From assembly GCA_964619935.1 (NCBI GenBank), contig CAZUGO010000055.1, positions 1-13,589 of the forward strand: a DNA stretch of 13,589 nt, in the 5' to 3' direction. Of this stretch, positions 13,411 through 13,589 are shown in pieces. The notes under the pieces are model-generated. The model did no database searches. It saw only the letters and a program-made list of their open reading frames with translations, and had not been told where the DNA came from. Every line of letters begins with the position of its first letter. Within the stretch, counting starts at the first letter, position 1. A program made the translations under genes and the position numbers. Source of the stretch: CAZUGO01 sp964619935. Lineage in GTDB: Bacteria; Planctomycetota; Phycisphaerae; UBA1845; CAIVHJ01.

Positions 13411-13449
13411 ATGGGTGTCCCGAAGTCGCCCTGGATCGCCATCCGGACC
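13411..13449 (+). pseudogene. Possible 5' end of a gene interrupted by the right repeat
   Basis: ATG at 13411 opens MGVPKSPWIAIRT, 13 codons with strongly GC third positions. The identical terminal repeat then begins at 13450, exactly after the thirteenth codon. The frame closes 10 codons into the repeat (TAG 13480-13482). No good Shine-Dalgarno is present. It may be a truncated gene start or chance. Confidence 0.25.
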
Positions 13450-13571
13450 CAATCCTGTTCGGCACGACAATTGCTCTGTTAGAGTTATCGAGGATAGTCG
13501 CTGGGGAGGGGCTTCATCCAGCTGCGTTGGGAGGAGCGGCGTTGCGCAGCGCGCAGCAGCAACCGCCGGCC
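13450..13571. repeat. Right copy of the 122-bp perfect terminal inverted repeat
   Basis: Exact reverse complement of 1-122. The window continues 18 bases past the matched part, so the repeated element may be longer than what can be compared. From the first repeated base to the end of the window is exactly 140 bases. Two frames are open across it, one to a TAG at about 13572 and one to the window end, but neither gives a protein I recognise. Confidence 0.95.
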
Positions 13572-13589
13572 TAGCGAGCGAACACCAGC

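Noticed and set aside
1..13571. Whole window as one transposon bounded by 122-bp terminal repeats
   Set aside because: Cargo is mostly housekeeping (gdhA, tRNA, xerD, larC), there is no transposase, and no target duplication is visible at the inner junctions; outer junctions cannot be seen.

Overview
The window is GC-rich bacterial chromosomal DNA, densely coded with short intergenic gaps. The best lineage guess is Planctomycetota, possibly Phycisphaerae. This rests on family content: a 59-residue histone H1/Hc1-like protein, a two-receiver protein carrying a PEP/pyruvate-binding kinase domain, a UvrC-like protein truncated after the UvrB-binding motif, and a single-ORF LarC. It is inference with no marker-gene proof; Bacteroidota-type relatives exist for several of these proteins.

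Layout. Bases 1-122 are a perfect inverted copy of 13450-13571. A short coding-like tail (to 252) follows, then featureless sequence. On the minus strand come tRNA-Glu(TTC) (450-521), the receiver/PEP-kinase protein (638-3637) and glutamate dehydrogenase gdhA (3915-5276). A 491-bp divergent region (5277-5767) carries candidate promoters and palindromes. The plus strand then has the histone-like gene, with its own promoter and a strong terminator. It is followed by a tight four-gene run (6038-9238): FabZ-like dehydratase, truncated UvrC-like protein, XerD recombinase and an HEYYH metalloprotease-like protein. Two minus-strand genes follow: a 79-residue Cys-containing membrane protein, overlapping the protease gene tail-to-tail, and a SAM methyltransferase. 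The right part is plus-strand larC, a membrane-anchored coiled-coil/HTH protein 4 nt behind it, and a P-loop NTPase of unknown role. The window closes with a possible truncated gene start running into the second copy of the terminal repeat.

How the genes relate. Most are housekeeping or lineage-specific single-copy genes: ammonia assimilation (gdhA), translation (tRNA), chromosome dimer resolution (xerD), nickel-pincer cofactor maturation (larC) and nucleoid (H1-like). The least explained pieces are the receiver/PEP-kinase protein, the UvrC-like protein without nuclease parts, the protease coupled to xerD, and the P-loop protein. I found no CRISPR array, no complete insertion sequence, and no convincing defence or secretion system.
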